Assembly: GCA_041398825.1 (NCBI GenBank)
Contig: JAWKTX010000012.1
Location: 186,001-250,000, forward strand
Direction: 5' to 3'
Source of the DNA: Planctomycetaceae bacterium
GTDB taxonomy: Bacteria; Planctomycetota; Planctomycetia; Planctomycetales; Planctomycetaceae
Length of the DNA stretch: 64,000 nucleotides
Both the position numbers and the translations under genes were made by a program. The notes beneath the pieces were generated by a model, which was not told the DNA's origin, did no database searches, and was given only the letters and a program-made list of their open reading frames with translations. Positions 9,469-18,890 of the stretch are shown one piece after another (the first letter of the stretch is position 1; each line of letters starts with the position of its first letter).

Positions 9469-12087
9469 CTACTTTGCCGTAAAAACGAAGCCGTCAGGCG
9501 TGGCATCGATAAATATCGTGTCGCCCGGATTGAACCTCCCCGAAAGAATTTCATTCGCAAGCCCGTTCTGAAGACGCTGCTGAATGACGCGTTTCAGGGG
9601 ACGAGCGCCATAGGCCGGATCATATCCTTCGTTCGCCAGAAGTAGTTTTGCATTGTCGCTCACTTCCAGCTTATATCCATTGCGTTCCAGTTGTGAATTC
9701 AGTCGCCCAAGCTGAAGATCGACAATTTCGCGAATCTCCTCCCGCCCCAGTGGATGGAAGACAATGACTTCGTCCACTCGGTTTAGGAATTCCGGCAGGA
9801 ACTCTTTCTGCAGAATTCCCATCACAGCCTTGTGAATCGCAGCTTCGTCAGATGTACCGGACATCTCCTGAATCATGTGACTGCCGATGTTGGAAGTCAT
9901 CACCACAATGGTGTTCGTGAAGTCGACGGTTCTTCCCTGACTGTCTGTCAGTCGGCCATCATCCAGCAGCTGGAGCAGCACATTGAAGACATCGCGGTGG
10001 GCCTTTTCGATTTCATCCAGCAGAAGAACACAATAAGGATTACGCCGAACAGCTTCGGTGAGTCGACCGCCTTCTTCATACCCCACGTATCCCGGTGGCG
10101 CACCAATTAACCGAGCAACGCTGTGTCGCTCCATGAACTCGCTCATGTCAATTCGCACCATGTTTCGTTCATCGTCAAACAGAAAGCCGGCAAGTGCCTT
10201 GCACAATTCCGTCTTACCGACACCGGTAGGGCCCAGAAACATGAAAGAGCCGATGGGGCGATTGGGGTCCTGCATGCCAGAGCGAGCGCGTCGAACAGCA
10301 TTGCTGACGGCTTCAACAGCTTCATGCTGATTGATCATGCGTTTATGAATTTCATCTTCCATGCGGATCAGCTTCTCTCGTTCGCCCTGCATCATGCGAG
10401 CGACCGGAATTCCTGTCCACAAGCTGACAACCTTCGCGATGTCTTCGTCGGTCACTTCTTCGCGAAGAAGTCGATCGTCAGGGTTGTCATTCAATTCTGC
10501 ACTCTTTGCTTCCAGCTGCGCTAACTGGGCTTCGGCCTGTTTGAGTTGTTGTTCAGCATTTTGCGCTTCGACGAAGTCCTCGTTCCTCAGTGTCTGCTGT
10601 GCTCGGGAAAAGGCCTGCTGAAACGTGGTTCTCAGCCGTTCAATGTCTTCTTTCAGGGGCTTGAGGCCTGACAGAGCTCCCTTTTCTGCTTCCCATTTCG
10701 CTTTCAGCTGATTTGTCGATTCTTCACGTTCCGCAATCTGACGCTTGAGTTCCAGCAATCGCTCTCTGCTTTCGTCACTGGTTTCCTTCTCCAGCGCGGC
10801 TGCTTCAATCTGCATGCGAGTGAGCTGTCGTGTCGCTTCGTCGATTTCCGCCGGCATCGAATCGATTTCCATGCGCAGACGACTCGCAGCTTCGTCGACG
10901 AGATCAATTGCCTTGTCCGGAAGAAAACGATCTGAGATGTATCGGTCGGACAAAGTAGCGGCTGAAATGATGGCATCATCCGTAATGCGGACGCCATGGT
11001 GGGTTTCGTAACGCTCCTTCAGACCTCGCAGAATAGAGATTGTGTCTTCTACATTGGGCTCCTGCACCATCACCGGCTGGAATCGCCGTTCGAGAGCCGG
11101 ATCTTTTTCAATATGCTTACGGTATTCGTCGAGCGTTGTTGCACCGACGCAGTGCAATTCACCTCGAGCCAGCGCTGGTTTCAGAAGGTTGGACGCATCC
11201 ATCGCTCCCTCTGCACCTCCAGCGCCAACGACGGTGTGAAGTTCGTCGATGAACATGATGATCTGGCCGTTGGAATCGCCGACCTCTTTGAGCACCGCTT
11301 TCAGGCGGTCTTCGAACTCTCCGCGATACTTTGCACCAGCAACCAGCGCACCCATATCCAGGGCGAATACTTTCTTATTCTTCAGGTTCTGGGGAACATC
11401 GCCCAGAACGATTCGGTGTGCCAGACCTTCAACGATGGCTGTCTTTCCAACTCCCGGTTCACCAATCAGCACCGGGTTGTTCTTGCGCCGGCGCGACAGA
11501 ACCTGAATGACGCGACGGATCTCTGTGTCTCGACCAATCACGGGGTCAATTTTGCCTTCGCGGGCGAGGGCAACAAGTTCGCGCCCATATTTTTCAAGGG
11601 CCTGATATTTGTCTTCGGGATTCTGGTCCTGCACGGTCTGGCCTCCTCGTATATCTTTCACTGCTTCAAGAATATCATTCTGATCGACGCCATTCAGTTC
11701 GAGCAGGCGTTTGGCCTGATCCTCCACCTGAGTCAAACCGATCAGGAGATGTTCGGTTGATGTAAACTGATCTCCCATCGAATCGGCCTGAGTTTGCGCG
11801 GCCGTCAGCACCCTGATGGCTTCGCTTCCTGCACTGACCGGCTCATTGCCGCTGCTGGTTGATTGAGGCAGGCGATTCAACTCGCCTTCAATCATGGTGG
11901 TCAGCTGGCCGAGATTGACATTCATCTTCTGCAACAGCGGTTTTACGATCCCCTGTTGTTCATCAAGAAGTGCCTTCAGGATGTGAATCGGGCGAAGGAT
12001 GCGATGCTGACGACTTTCTGCGAGTTGCTGCGATCGCTGCACAGCTTCGCTCGCTTTGACGGTGAGTTTTCCGGGATCAAAAGCCAT
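9469..12087 (-). CDS. clpB: ATP-dependent chaperone ClpB
   Basis: Hsp100 disaggregase, 872 residues, normal for bacterial ClpB. N-terminal Clp-N repeats (1-145), first AAA+ module with Walker A GEPGVGKT at 209-216 and Walker B FIDELH, long coiled-coil middle domain (~410-530, rich in Glu/Gln), second AAA+ module with GPTGVGKT near 610 and LLDEIEKAH, then the D2-small domain. It has no ClpP-binding loop expected of ClpA/C. It works with DnaK to extract proteins from aggregates; dnaK lies directly upstream on the same strand, with a terminator hairpin between them. The ribosome site AAGGA lies 8 bases before the ATG. Confidence 0.97.
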   Translation of the reverse strand: MAFDPGKLTVKASEAVQRSQQLAESRQHRILRPIHILKALLDEQQGIVKPLLQKMNVNLGQLTTMIEGELNRLPQSTSSGNEPVSAGSEAIRVLTAAQTQADSMGDQFTSTEHLLIGLTQVEDQAKRLLELNGVDQNDILEAVKDIRGGQTVQDQNPEDKYQALEKYGRELVALAREGKIDPVIGRDTEIRRVIQVLSRRRKNNPVLIGEPGVGKTAIVEGLAHRIVLGDVPQNLKNKKVFALDMGALVAGAKYRGEFEDRLKAVLKEVGDSNGQIIMFIDELHTVVGAGGAEGAMDASNLLKPALARGELHCVGATTLDEYRKHIEKDPALERRFQPVMVQEPNVEDTISILRGLKERYETHHGVRITDDAIISAATLSDRYISDRFLPDKAIDLVDEAASRLRMEIDSMPAEIDEATRQLTRMQIEAAALEKETSDESRERLLELKRQIAEREESTNQLKAKWEAEKGALSGLKPLKEDIERLRTTFQQAFSRAQQTLRNEDFVEAQNAEQQLKQAEAQLAQLEAKSAELNDNPDDRLLREEVTDEDIAKVVSLWTGIPVARMMQGEREKLIRMEDEIHKRMINQHEAVEAVSNAVRRARSGMQDPNRPIGSFMFLGPTGVGKTELCKALAGFLFDDERNMVRIDMSEFMERHSVARLIGAPPGYVGYEEGGRLTEAVRRNPYCVLLLDEIEKAHRDVFNVLLQLLDDGRLTDSQGRTVDFTNTIVVMTSNIGSHMIQEMSGTSDEAAIHKAVMGILQKEFLPEFLNRVDEVIVFHPLGREEIREIVDLQLGRLNSQLERNGYKLEVSDNAKLLLANEGYDPAYGARPLKRVIQQRLQNGLANEILSGRFNPGDTIFIDATPDGFVFTAK

Positions 12088-12245
12088 GGCGGAATTCCTT
12101 CAGGCACAAGCTCCGCGCGCAACGGGAGCCCGCGCGGAGATTCGGAAAGACAAACAGGTCCAGACAGGGAGATTCAGGGATGGGAGCTCGATGTCATACA
12201 TCGAACCGGTGGGGCGGGGTGACAGCTGTTCCTCAATTTTCTGAA

Positions 12246-12278
12246 AGAAGCCCGGCATCATTCGGATACCGGGCTTCT
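12246..12278 (-). terminator. terminator after dnaK
   Basis: A perfect 10-bp stem (AGAAGCCCGG / CCGGGCTTCT) with a 13-base loop starts 15 bases after the dnaK stop. On the minus strand it is followed by TTTCAG, a weak U tract. It should stop or attenuate dnaK transcription before clpB. Confidence 0.7.
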
Positions 12279-12292
12279 GAATCATTCGAACT

Positions 12293-14194
12293 CTAGCTTT
12301 TCTTTTCAAATTCGGCGTCGATCACGTCGTCGCCATCTGAGCTGGAGGCAGACGATTCCGGAGGAGCTTCGCCTCCGGCTGCCCCCTTGTCGGCGTACAT
12401 GTGTTCTGCCAGGGCGTGCGATGCTTTTGCCAGATCCTCACAAGCACTGTTGATTGCCGCAGCGTCATCGCCTTCCGATGCCTTTTTCACGCGTTCAACA
12501 GACGCTTCGATAGCCGATTTGGATGCGGCGTCCAGCTTGTCAGCATGTTCCTTCAAAGTCTTTTCCGTTTGATGGACCAGTGCCGACGCCTGATTCTTTG
12601 CAGAAGCAAGCTCCTGTTTCTTCTTATCTTCGTCTGCGTGGGCTTCGGCATCCTTTCGCATACGTTCGATCTCATCATCAGACAATCCGCTGGACTGTTT
12701 GATTTGAACCGAATGTTCTTTGCCGGTGGCTTTGTCCTTGGCCGACACACTGAGAATTCCGTTCACGTCGATGTCGAATTTTACTTCGATCTGAGGCGTT
12801 CCACGAGGTGCCGGCGGAATTCCGTCCAGGTTGAACTCATCCAGCAGTCGGTTGTCGCCTGCCATTTTTCGTTCCCCCTGGAAGACTCGAACCGTCACCG
12901 CAGGCTGATTATCAGATGCGGTCGAAAAGGTTTCCGTCTTGGTGGTCGGGATCGTGGTGTTTCGCTCGACAAGCACCGTCATGATCCCACCCTCAGTTTC
13001 GATACCGAGTGAGAGCGGGGTTACATCGAGCAGAACCACGTCTTTGACGTCCCCGGCGATGATCCCGCCCTGAATGGCAGCTCCGAGCGACACAACTTCG
13101 TCCGGGTTTACACCCTGATGCGGGTCCTTGCCAAACATTTCCCGGACAAGTCGCTGCACCTGAGGAACCCGTGTTGATCCCCCGACGAGCACAACTTCGT
13201 GGATGTCGCCCGGTTTCAGTTTGGCATCTTTCAGTGCATTCAGCACCGGCTGACGGCATCGCTCCACGAGTGGGTCGATGAGCTTTTCAAATTCCGCACG
13301 GCTAATGCTCAATTGAAGGTGTTTAGCGCCGCTTGCATCGGCTGTGATGAACGGAAGGTTGATGTCCGTCGTTTGCTGAGTCGACAGTTCCTTCTTGGCT
13401 TTTTCAGCTGCTTCGCGGAGCCGCTGCAGGGCCATTGGATCCTTGCGGAGATCGATTCCCTGCTCGTTCTGGAATGTCTTTGCCAGATGATCGATCAACG
13501 CTTCGTCAAAGTCATCTCCTCCCAGGTGTGTGTCACCGTTTGTGCTGAGCACCTCGATGAGCTCATCGCCAACTTCCAGGATGGAGACGTCGAATGTGCC
13601 GCCGCCAAGGTCGAAAACGACGATCTTCTCTTCACGCTTCTTGTCCAGTCCGTAGGCGAGAGCAGCGGCGGTCGGCTCATTGATGATTCGGGAAACCTCC
13701 AGACCTGCGATTTGCCCGGCGTCCTTGGTGGCCTGTCGTTGAGCATCGTTGAAGTAGGCTGGTACGGTAATGACCGCCTTGTTCACCTTGTGGCCAAGAT
13801 AGTTTTCCGCCGCCTCTTTCAGCTTGCGGAGAACCAGGGCTGAGATTTCAGGTGGCGTGTGCTCCTTGCCATTCACGTTCACCTTGACATAGTCGTTCTC
13901 GGATCCAACGATCCCGTACGGGACAAGTTTCTCTTCCGAATGGACCTCTTTGTGTCGTCGTCCCATGAAACGCTTGATCGAATACAGCGTGTTACTCGGG
14001 TTTGTGACCGCCTGACGTTTCGCCGGCTCTCCAACCAGAGTCTCGCCTTTCTGTGTGAACGCGATCACGCTGGGAGTCGTACGGCTGCCCTCCTGATTGG
14101 CGATGACACGAGGCTCGCCGCCTTCCATGACAGACACCACCGAGTTGGTTGTGCCAAGGTCGATGCCAATAATCTTTTCACCAGAAACAGCCAT
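12293..14194 (-). CDS. dnaK: molecular chaperone DnaK
   Basis: Hsp70, 633 residues from the ATG at 14194; the ribosome site GGAAAGGAAA lies just upstream, which makes this start preferable to one 30 bases earlier. ATPase domain opens with IIGIDLGTTNSVVSVMEGG; VPAYFNDAQRQATKDAG, DLGGGTFDVSIL and the second phosphate loop GGSTRVPQVQ follow. The substrate-binding domain has DVTPLSLGIETEGG, and the C-terminus ends in the usual acidic tail (DDVIDAEFEKKS). grpE and dnaJ are not in the window. No CIRCE-type inverted repeat is visible upstream, so regulation is unclear. Confidence 0.98.
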   Translation of the reverse strand: MAVSGEKIIGIDLGTTNSVVSVMEGGEPRVIANQEGSRTTPSVIAFTQKGETLVGEPAKRQAVTNPSNTLYSIKRFMGRRHKEVHSEEKLVPYGIVGSENDYVKVNVNGKEHTPPEISALVLRKLKEAAENYLGHKVNKAVITVPAYFNDAQRQATKDAGQIAGLEVSRIINEPTAAALAYGLDKKREEKIVVFDLGGGTFDVSILEVGDELIEVLSTNGDTHLGGDDFDEALIDHLAKTFQNEQGIDLRKDPMALQRLREAAEKAKKELSTQQTTDINLPFITADASGAKHLQLSISRAEFEKLIDPLVERCRQPVLNALKDAKLKPGDIHEVVLVGGSTRVPQVQRLVREMFGKDPHQGVNPDEVVSLGAAIQGGIIAGDVKDVVLLDVTPLSLGIETEGGIMTVLVERNTTIPTTKTETFSTASDNQPAVTVRVFQGERKMAGDNRLLDEFNLDGIPPAPRGTPQIEVKFDIDVNGILSVSAKDKATGKEHSVQIKQSSGLSDDEIERMRKDAEAHADEDKKKQELASAKNQASALVHQTEKTLKEHADKLDAASKSAIEASVERVKKASEGDDAAAINSACEDLAKASHALAEHMYADKGAAGGEAPPESSASSSDGDDVIDAEFEKKS

Positions 14195-14759
14195 GATAAG
14201 TTTCCTTTCCTCGCAGTGGATCAATCACTGCATCCCGTCACTTCAAATTGTCGACCACTCTCGCGACTAAATTCGGGGGTCAACATGCGAACGGCCACGG
14301 GATTAGCAGCTTCTGTGCCACAATGTGTGAATGTGCTGTAAGTGGTTGCAAGTTATGTGCTTATGAAAGGAAAGTTCGATCGTGCTCACATTGTTTAGGT
14401 CAATATGGCAGATTCCGGTTCAGGAAGTCTCGCGTTTGTGGGTGCCGTTTTGGCAATTCCGCTTCCTGTGTAATGTCTGTCTCTTTGGCAGGTTGCGTCT
14501 CTGGCAGCGCCAAATGCTCGGGCTGTCAAAGGTCTAAAACTATTAGAATTCCGGGGGCGGCATCGCGCAGCTTGACAGTGATTTTTGCCATCTGTACAAG
14601 GGCAGCACAAATTTCCGGCAATCAAGTGACCGCCGGACAACAATGCGGAAAGCGGGGGGGCCCGAACTCGCTTGGCGACGCCCGAGCGATTCAGTCACGA
14701 ATTCTGACACTGTCAGAGACCTCTTTCCAGGACTTCAGTATCCCTGATTGAGGTTTGAA
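14195..14759. other. intergenic region between dnaK and pheA
   Basis: About 560 bases between divergent genes. It should hold the heat-shock promoter of dnaK and the pheA promoter. I looked for CIRCE (TTAGCACTC-N9-GAGTGCTAA) and a clear sigma-32 site and found neither. The ORFs here look like non-coding shadows. Confidence 0.5.
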
Positions 14760-16007
14760 ATGGCAAAGAAGAAGGTTGCTCGGAAGCCTGAAAAGAAAGT
14801 GGCGAAGAAGGCCCCGGCTCCTCGGAATGCTCGTCCAGCTGGCAAGAATACAGGGTCCGTCAAGGCTGTAAAGAAGTCCGCAAAACCCAGTTCATCTGCG
14901 AAACGCCCTCCTCGAACTCCCGCCGCGGCTGCTGAGCCTGAGCTCTCACCCGAACTGCAACTGGAACGGCTCGATGAGCAGTTAATTACCCTGCTGAATC
15001 AACGGGCTTCGCTGTACCTGCAGAAAATGAAGGGTGTGACTTCGCCTTCGAAAATTGTGTTCAGCGACCAGGATCAGCATCAGGTGTTCGGAATGATCGA
15101 CCGCCTGAATCAGGGCCCGCTGACCAGCAATGAGCTGCGGGCTGTCTTCCGTCCGTTACTGAGCGCTGGACGACAGCGGATCAGGAACATTCGGGTTGCC
15201 TATCTGGGGCCAGCCTACAGTTTCACCCATCAGGCGGCAATCACGCGATTTGGCGAAATGGCCGATCTGGTTCCGGTCAGTACGATTGCTGCCGTCTTTG
15301 AAGAGGTGAATCGTGGACACGTGGACTTTGGTCTGGTGCCCATTGAAAACAGCACTGACGGCCGTATCGTCGACACTCTGGATATGTTCACTCGCTTGCC
15401 GATCCGGATCTGCGGTGAAGTTCAGCTGCACGTTCACCACAACCTCCTGGCCCGATGTGACCGGAGCGAAATCACGGAGATCTATAGCAAGCCCCAAGCA
15501 CTTTCTCAGTGCCGTGAGTGGTTGTCACGGAATATGCCGCAGGCCAGACTCATCGAGGTGACGAGCACTTCGACCGCCGCCCAGCTCGCGCGGGATAAGC
15601 CAAGGGCCGCTGCAGTGGCCAGCAAGCAGGCGGCGATTCAGTACGATGTTCAGATTGTCGCCGAGTGTATCGAGGACAACCGAGATAATGTGACGCGATT
15701 CGCTGTGATTGGCGATTCGGTTGCAGAACCGACAGGAAGCGACCGGACCGCGATTCTGCTTCAGATTCCCCACAAACCAGGCTCACTGTCTGACGCACTG
15801 GAAGCGTTTCGAAGGAACAAAATCAATCTGACGTGGATTGAATCGTTTCCTCTCCGGCAGCCTGAAGTTGGATACTTGTTCTTCCTGGACTTTGAGGGGC
15901 ATGTTTCCGATGCAAAAATTAAGCGGACATTGAAGGATCTGCACGATTTGCCCCCGGATCGGCTGGAAGTGCTTGGCTCCTATCCACGCAGCGAACCTGT
16001 GAAGTAG
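14760..16007 (+). CDS. pheA: chorismate mutase / prephenate dehydratase (P-protein)
   Basis: Bifunctional enzyme of phenylalanine synthesis, 415 residues from the ATG at 14760 (GAGG 6 bases upstream). Residues 1-~65 are an unusual Lys/Ala/Pro-rich extension with PKKxA-like repeats resembling histone H1 tails. The chorismate mutase helix follows (LERLDEQLITLLNQRASLYLQ), then prephenate dehydratase with VAYLGPAYSFTHQAA, PIENSTDGRIVDTLDMF and the catalytic-site NVTRFAVIG, then a C-terminal ACT domain (HKPGSLSDALEAF, WIESFPLR) that in the family binds phenylalanine for feedback control. It is the first gene of the rightward housekeeping run. Confidence 0.95.
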   Translation: MAKKKVARKPEKKVAKKAPAPRNARPAGKNTGSVKAVKKSAKPSSSAKRPPRTPAAAAEPELSPELQLERLDEQLITLLNQRASLYLQKMKGVTSPSKIVFSDQDQHQVFGMIDRLNQGPLTSNELRAVFRPLLSAGRQRIRNIRVAYLGPAYSFTHQAAITRFGEMADLVPVSTIAAVFEEVNRGHVDFGLVPIENSTDGRIVDTLDMFTRLPIRICGEVQLHVHHNLLARCDRSEITEIYSKPQALSQCREWLSRNMPQARLIEVTSTSTAAQLARDKPRAAAVASKQAAIQYDVQIVAECIEDNRDNVTRFAVIGDSVAEPTGSDRTAILLQIPHKPGSLSDALEAFRRNKINLTWIESFPLRQPEVGYLFFLDFEGHVSDAKIKRTLKDLHDLPPDRLEVLGSYPRSEPVK

Positions 16008-16499
16008 CGGCCAGTCGCCAATCTGCCGGGTGGATGAGAGCCCCTTCGGCTTAGCCTGTTGAAAAACAGGACTGGCTCAGGCAGGAGATCTGAAAGCACG
16101 ATGCTTTCCAGTCATCCTGCGTGCCGGTCCCGGTTTTTCAACGGACGGTTAGAAGTGGCGGCTTACCGGGTTTCGGGTTCAAAGATTGTAAATTCCGCTG
16201 GATTTTCGGACGCTTCCGCGTTCTGTGAAATCCGGAGGTTTTCAACTCTTATCCCTCAGGATGATTTACCGTGGGGGAAACATGACCTGAGGCATTCCAG
16301 GCAAAGCACAGCTGCAAGTCAGCGGGAAATCGACTGATTGATTGGGAATCCTGGCGAGACCTTGGGAAAACACAGGAGTATTGCGGTGGCTCCGCTTTCG
16401 GTATCTGGTGAGCGTGCGTAGAGTTCCCTGAAGTTTGGCCGGGCTGAAGTTCTGATTGTGATTACCCCTGTGGAACAGGGTGGTAGAAGGAATTGTTCG
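16008..16499. other. intergenic region with dispersed repeat
   Basis: About 490 bases between pheA and tpiA. It contains one full copy of a dispersed hairpin repeat (listed separately). The remainder, including 16160-16490, shows no gene; the tpiA promoter is expected here. Confidence 0.5.
16055..16150. repeat. dispersed hairpin repeat, copy A
   Basis: A ~95-bp element bounded by inverted arms GTTGAAAAAC (16058-16067) and GTTTTTCAAC (16133-16142), with internal GGACTGGCTCAGGCAGGAGA and TTTCCAGTC..TCCTGC. A second full copy is at 54005-54096, a short one at 29002-29037 and an end fragment near 59307. Non-coding. Confidence 0.75.
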
Positions 16500-17273
16500 A
16501 TGCGTGGTTATCTTGTGGCTGGCAATTGGAAGATGAATACAGACCGTGCTTCAGGGACAGCGCTGGCCGCTGACCTGGCCGCAGCGGTCCCGGCTGCAGA
16601 AGCTGGTGTCGACGTGCTTGTGTGCCCTCCGTTCCCGTATCTTTCCAGTATTGCGGAAAAGCTGGATGGCAGCGCGGTGAAACTGGGGGCTCAGGATGTG
16701 TACTTTGAGGCTCCGGGAGCGTTTACGGGGGAAGTCGCTGTTCCGATGCTGTCCGACTGCGGCTGTTCGCACGTCATTCTGGGCCACAGCGAACGCCGCC
16801 ATGTACTGGGAGAAACCGACGCCGTTATCAACAAGAAAGTCCATGCCGCATTGAAAGGTGGCCTTGTTGTCGTGCTTTGTGTCGGCGAATTGCTCAGCGA
16901 ACGGGAGTCTGGCAGCACGGAAAAGGTCCTGGATACGCAGATGGAAGGAGGGCTTTCCGGCGTCACCGAAGCTGACATGGCGAAGGTGGTTATCGCCTAC
17001 GAGCCCGTCTGGGCAATCGGGACCGGGGTCACGGCTAGTCCCGAACAAGCTGAATCTGCCCATGAACATCTTCGCAAGTGGCTCGCGAATCGCTACAATC
17101 CCGGGCTTGCTGATCGAGTGCAGATTCTTTACGGCGGAAGTGTGAAGGCCGACAACGCTGAGCAATTGCTCGGTCAGGCCAATGTCGACGGAGCGCTGGT
17201 TGGTGGAGCAAGCCTGAAAGCATCCTCCTTCGTGCCTATCATCGATGCTGCCCGAAAACTGGCTCAGTCGTAG
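16500..17273 (+). CDS. tpiA: triosephosphate isomerase
   Basis: 257-residue glycolytic enzyme interconverting dihydroxyacetone phosphate and glyceraldehyde 3-phosphate in the cytoplasm. The start at 16500 gives the canonical N-terminus MRGYLVAGNWKMN with catalytic Lys11. ILGHSERRH carries the electrophile His, and YEPVWAIGTG carries the catalytic Glu; the phosphate-binding LYGGSVKADNA and GALVGGASL loops are present. AAGGA lies upstream at a workable distance. secG follows 70 bases later, an arrangement also found in many other bacteria. Confidence 0.97.
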   Translation: MRGYLVAGNWKMNTDRASGTALAADLAAAVPAAEAGVDVLVCPPFPYLSSIAEKLDGSAVKLGAQDVYFEAPGAFTGEVAVPMLSDCGCSHVILGHSERRHVLGETDAVINKKVHAALKGGLVVVLCVGELLSERESGSTEKVLDTQMEGGLSGVTEADMAKVVIAYEPVWAIGTGVTASPEQAESAHEHLRKWLANRYNPGLADRVQILYGGSVKADNAEQLLGQANVDGALVGGASLKASSFVPIIDAARKLAQS

Positions 17274-17343
17274 TATTCCGGGGTCGCGACAATCAAAAGC
17301 GACCTACCCTCATTTTTCTTATGGATTGGGAGAAGGCAGTTCG

Positions 17344-17895
17344 ATGTCGTTTCTTGTTGGCATCCTGTCAGTGCTGTTGGTCGTCATCAGCCTTTTCATG
17401 ATTTTGCTGGTCCTGATTCAGCGAGGCCGCGGCGGCGGACTCGCCGGAGCGTTTGGATCCGGCGGTGGACAAAGTGCGTTTGGGACGCGTGCCGGAGATA
17501 CCTTTACCCAGGTGACGATCGTCGTTGCTGTGGTTTGGGTACTGATTGCAGCTTGTCTGGGCATGTCGATGCGGAGTGTTGCTGCTGCGAAAGACTCAGG
17601 AGCTGATAGTCGGTTCACTTCCGGCGCGGCGTCTGAGGACGGCGAAACGCCTGTGCAGCCAGCGGATGACACGGCTGCGGAAACTCCAGCTGCCGAAACT
17701 CCAGCTGCCGAAACTCCAGCTGCCGAAACTCCAGCTGCCGAAACACCGGCTGCCGAAACACCGGCTGCGGAAACACCAGAGAAATCTGATTCCCCGTCTT
17801 CTGATGAACCTGCTCAGGCAGATCCGAAATCAGAAGATGCCGCTCCGGCGACTGAATCTGATACAGGTGCTGAGCCCGGCGAAAAGCAGGAATAG
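17344..17895 (+). CDS. secG: preprotein translocase subunit SecG, long-tailed
   Basis: 183-residue SecG, start at the ATG at 17344. Two membrane helices (FLVGILSVLLVVISLFMILL and VTIVVAVVWVLIAACLGMS) flank the conserved loop RGRGGGLAGAFGSGGGQSAFG, which identifies SecG of the SecYEG channel. Typical SecG proteins are 75-120 residues; here a ~100-residue acidic, Ala/Glu/Thr/Pro-rich tail follows, including seven tandem AAETP units encoded by a 15-bp DNA repeat. The tail is predicted disordered. It is co-directional with tpiA upstream and yicC downstream. Confidence 0.93.
   Translation: MSFLVGILSVLLVVISLFMILLVLIQRGRGGGLAGAFGSGGGQSAFGTRAGDTFTQVTIVVAVVWVLIAACLGMSMRSVAAAKDSGADSRFTSGAASEDGETPVQPADDTAAETPAAETPAAETPAAETPAAETPAAETPAAETPEKSDSPSSDEPAQADPKSEDAAPATESDTGAEPGEKQE
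17674..17778. repeat. 15-bp tandem repeat inside secG
   Basis: Seven consecutive 15-bp units of the form GCTGCCGAAACTCCA, each encoding AAETP. Units 1-4 end in ACTCCA, units 5-7 use ACACCG/ACACCA, so expansion by slippage or unequal exchange is likely recent for the first block. Confidence 0.95.
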
Positions 17896-17935
17896 CAGCA
17901 GCTTCCGTCTCCGATAGACGCAAAAACACTTTCAA

Positions 17936-17968
17936 CAGGCGGCAGTTCCGTTTCGGGGCTGCCGCCTG
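17936..17968 (+). terminator. hairpin between secG and yicC
   Basis: Perfect 10-bp stem CAGGCGGCAG / CTGCCGCCTG with a 13-base loop, 40 bases after the secG stop. There is no U tract after it, so it may be an attenuator or RNA-stability element rather than a full terminator. Confidence 0.5.
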
Positions 17969-18004
17969 GGTAATTGAATTGTCTCATTTGAAAGATCTCT
18001 CATC

Positions 18005-18880
18005 GTGCTGCTTAGCATGACTGGCTTCGGTAGCTCTACGGTTGACCGGGATGGCGTTCACCTTTCCGTCGAAATCAAATCGGTCAATAATCGTTACCTC
18101 AAACTTTCGGCCCGTTTGCCTGATGCCGTCGCTCGCTTTGAAAGCGAAGTTGAAAAACTCGTTCGCGCGAGAGTGGCCCGTGGAACTGTTCAGATGTCGG
18201 TTCGGCTGCGATTTCCCGGCGGCCAGTCAGGCTATCGCATCGACACCGAAGTGCTGAACAGTTACCAGCAACAGTTACTTGCGATGGACGAAGGCCGCTC
18301 CGACATTTCGCTTGCCAGCCTGCTGCAGTTACCTGGCGTGGTTGCCGAGGCCGAATTGCCGGAAGAACTTGTCAATTCTGTCTGGCCGATCGCAGAAGAA
18401 GCCATCATCAGGGCCCTGGAGCATTTTCACGACTTTCGCGAACGCGAGGGTGAGTCGATGCGAATTGATCTGCAGAAGCAGTGTGATGCCATTGCATCGC
18501 ACCTGTCGGAAATCATCGCGGTCGCTCCGCAGGTCATCAGTGACTACCGGGATAAATTGCTGGAACGCGTTCGCCGGCTCACAAACGATGCTTCGATCAG
18601 CGTCAGCCCGAACGACGTTATCCGTGAAGTGGCGTTGTTTGCGGATCGATGTGACATCAACGAGGAGACAACTCGGCTTTCCAGTCACATGGATCAGTTT
18701 CGGCGAATGCTGGATGGCGAAACGTCTCAGGGCCGAAAGCTCGAATTCATCGGTCAGGAAATGTTTCGGGAGATTAATACGATTGGTTCCAAGGCAAACA
18801 GTGTCGACGTCGCGCACTGCGTCGTTGAAATGAAGGCCTCAATCGAACGAATCCGCGAAGTGCTTCAAAACGTCGAGTAG
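18005..18880 (+). CDS. yicC: YicC-family endoribonuclease
   Basis: 291 residues from a GTG. The N-terminus LLSMTGFGSSTV and VEIKSVNNRYLKLSARLP are diagnostic of the YicC_N domain, and the C-terminal half carries DUF1732 with ETTRLSSHMDQFRRML and IGQEMFREINTIGSKAN, including the acidic/His residues conserved in the nuclease. YicC/YloC proteins are RNA endonucleases in other bacteria. It sits 10 bases before gmk; the yicC-gmk-rpoZ order is conserved widely. Confidence 0.95.
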   Translation: MLLSMTGFGSSTVDRDGVHLSVEIKSVNNRYLKLSARLPDAVARFESEVEKLVRARVARGTVQMSVRLRFPGGQSGYRIDTEVLNSYQQQLLAMDEGRSDISLASLLQLPGVVAEAELPEELVNSVWPIAEEAIIRALEHFHDFREREGESMRIDLQKQCDAIASHLSEIIAVAPQVISDYRDKLLERVRRLTNDASISVSPNDVIREVALFADRCDINEETTRLSSHMDQFRRMLDGETSQGRKLEFIGQEMFREINTIGSKANSVDVAHCVVEMKASIERIREVLQNVE

Positions 18881-18890
18881 GAGCAGCGGA

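Noticed and set aside
10996..11760. A 254-codon plus-strand ORF within clpB
   Set aside because: Antisense shadow of a strongly conserved gene; its Phe/Cys-rich translation has no family.
14195..14400. CIRCE element upstream of dnaK
   Set aside because: No TTAGCACTC-N9-GAGTGCTAA match or near-match on either strand.
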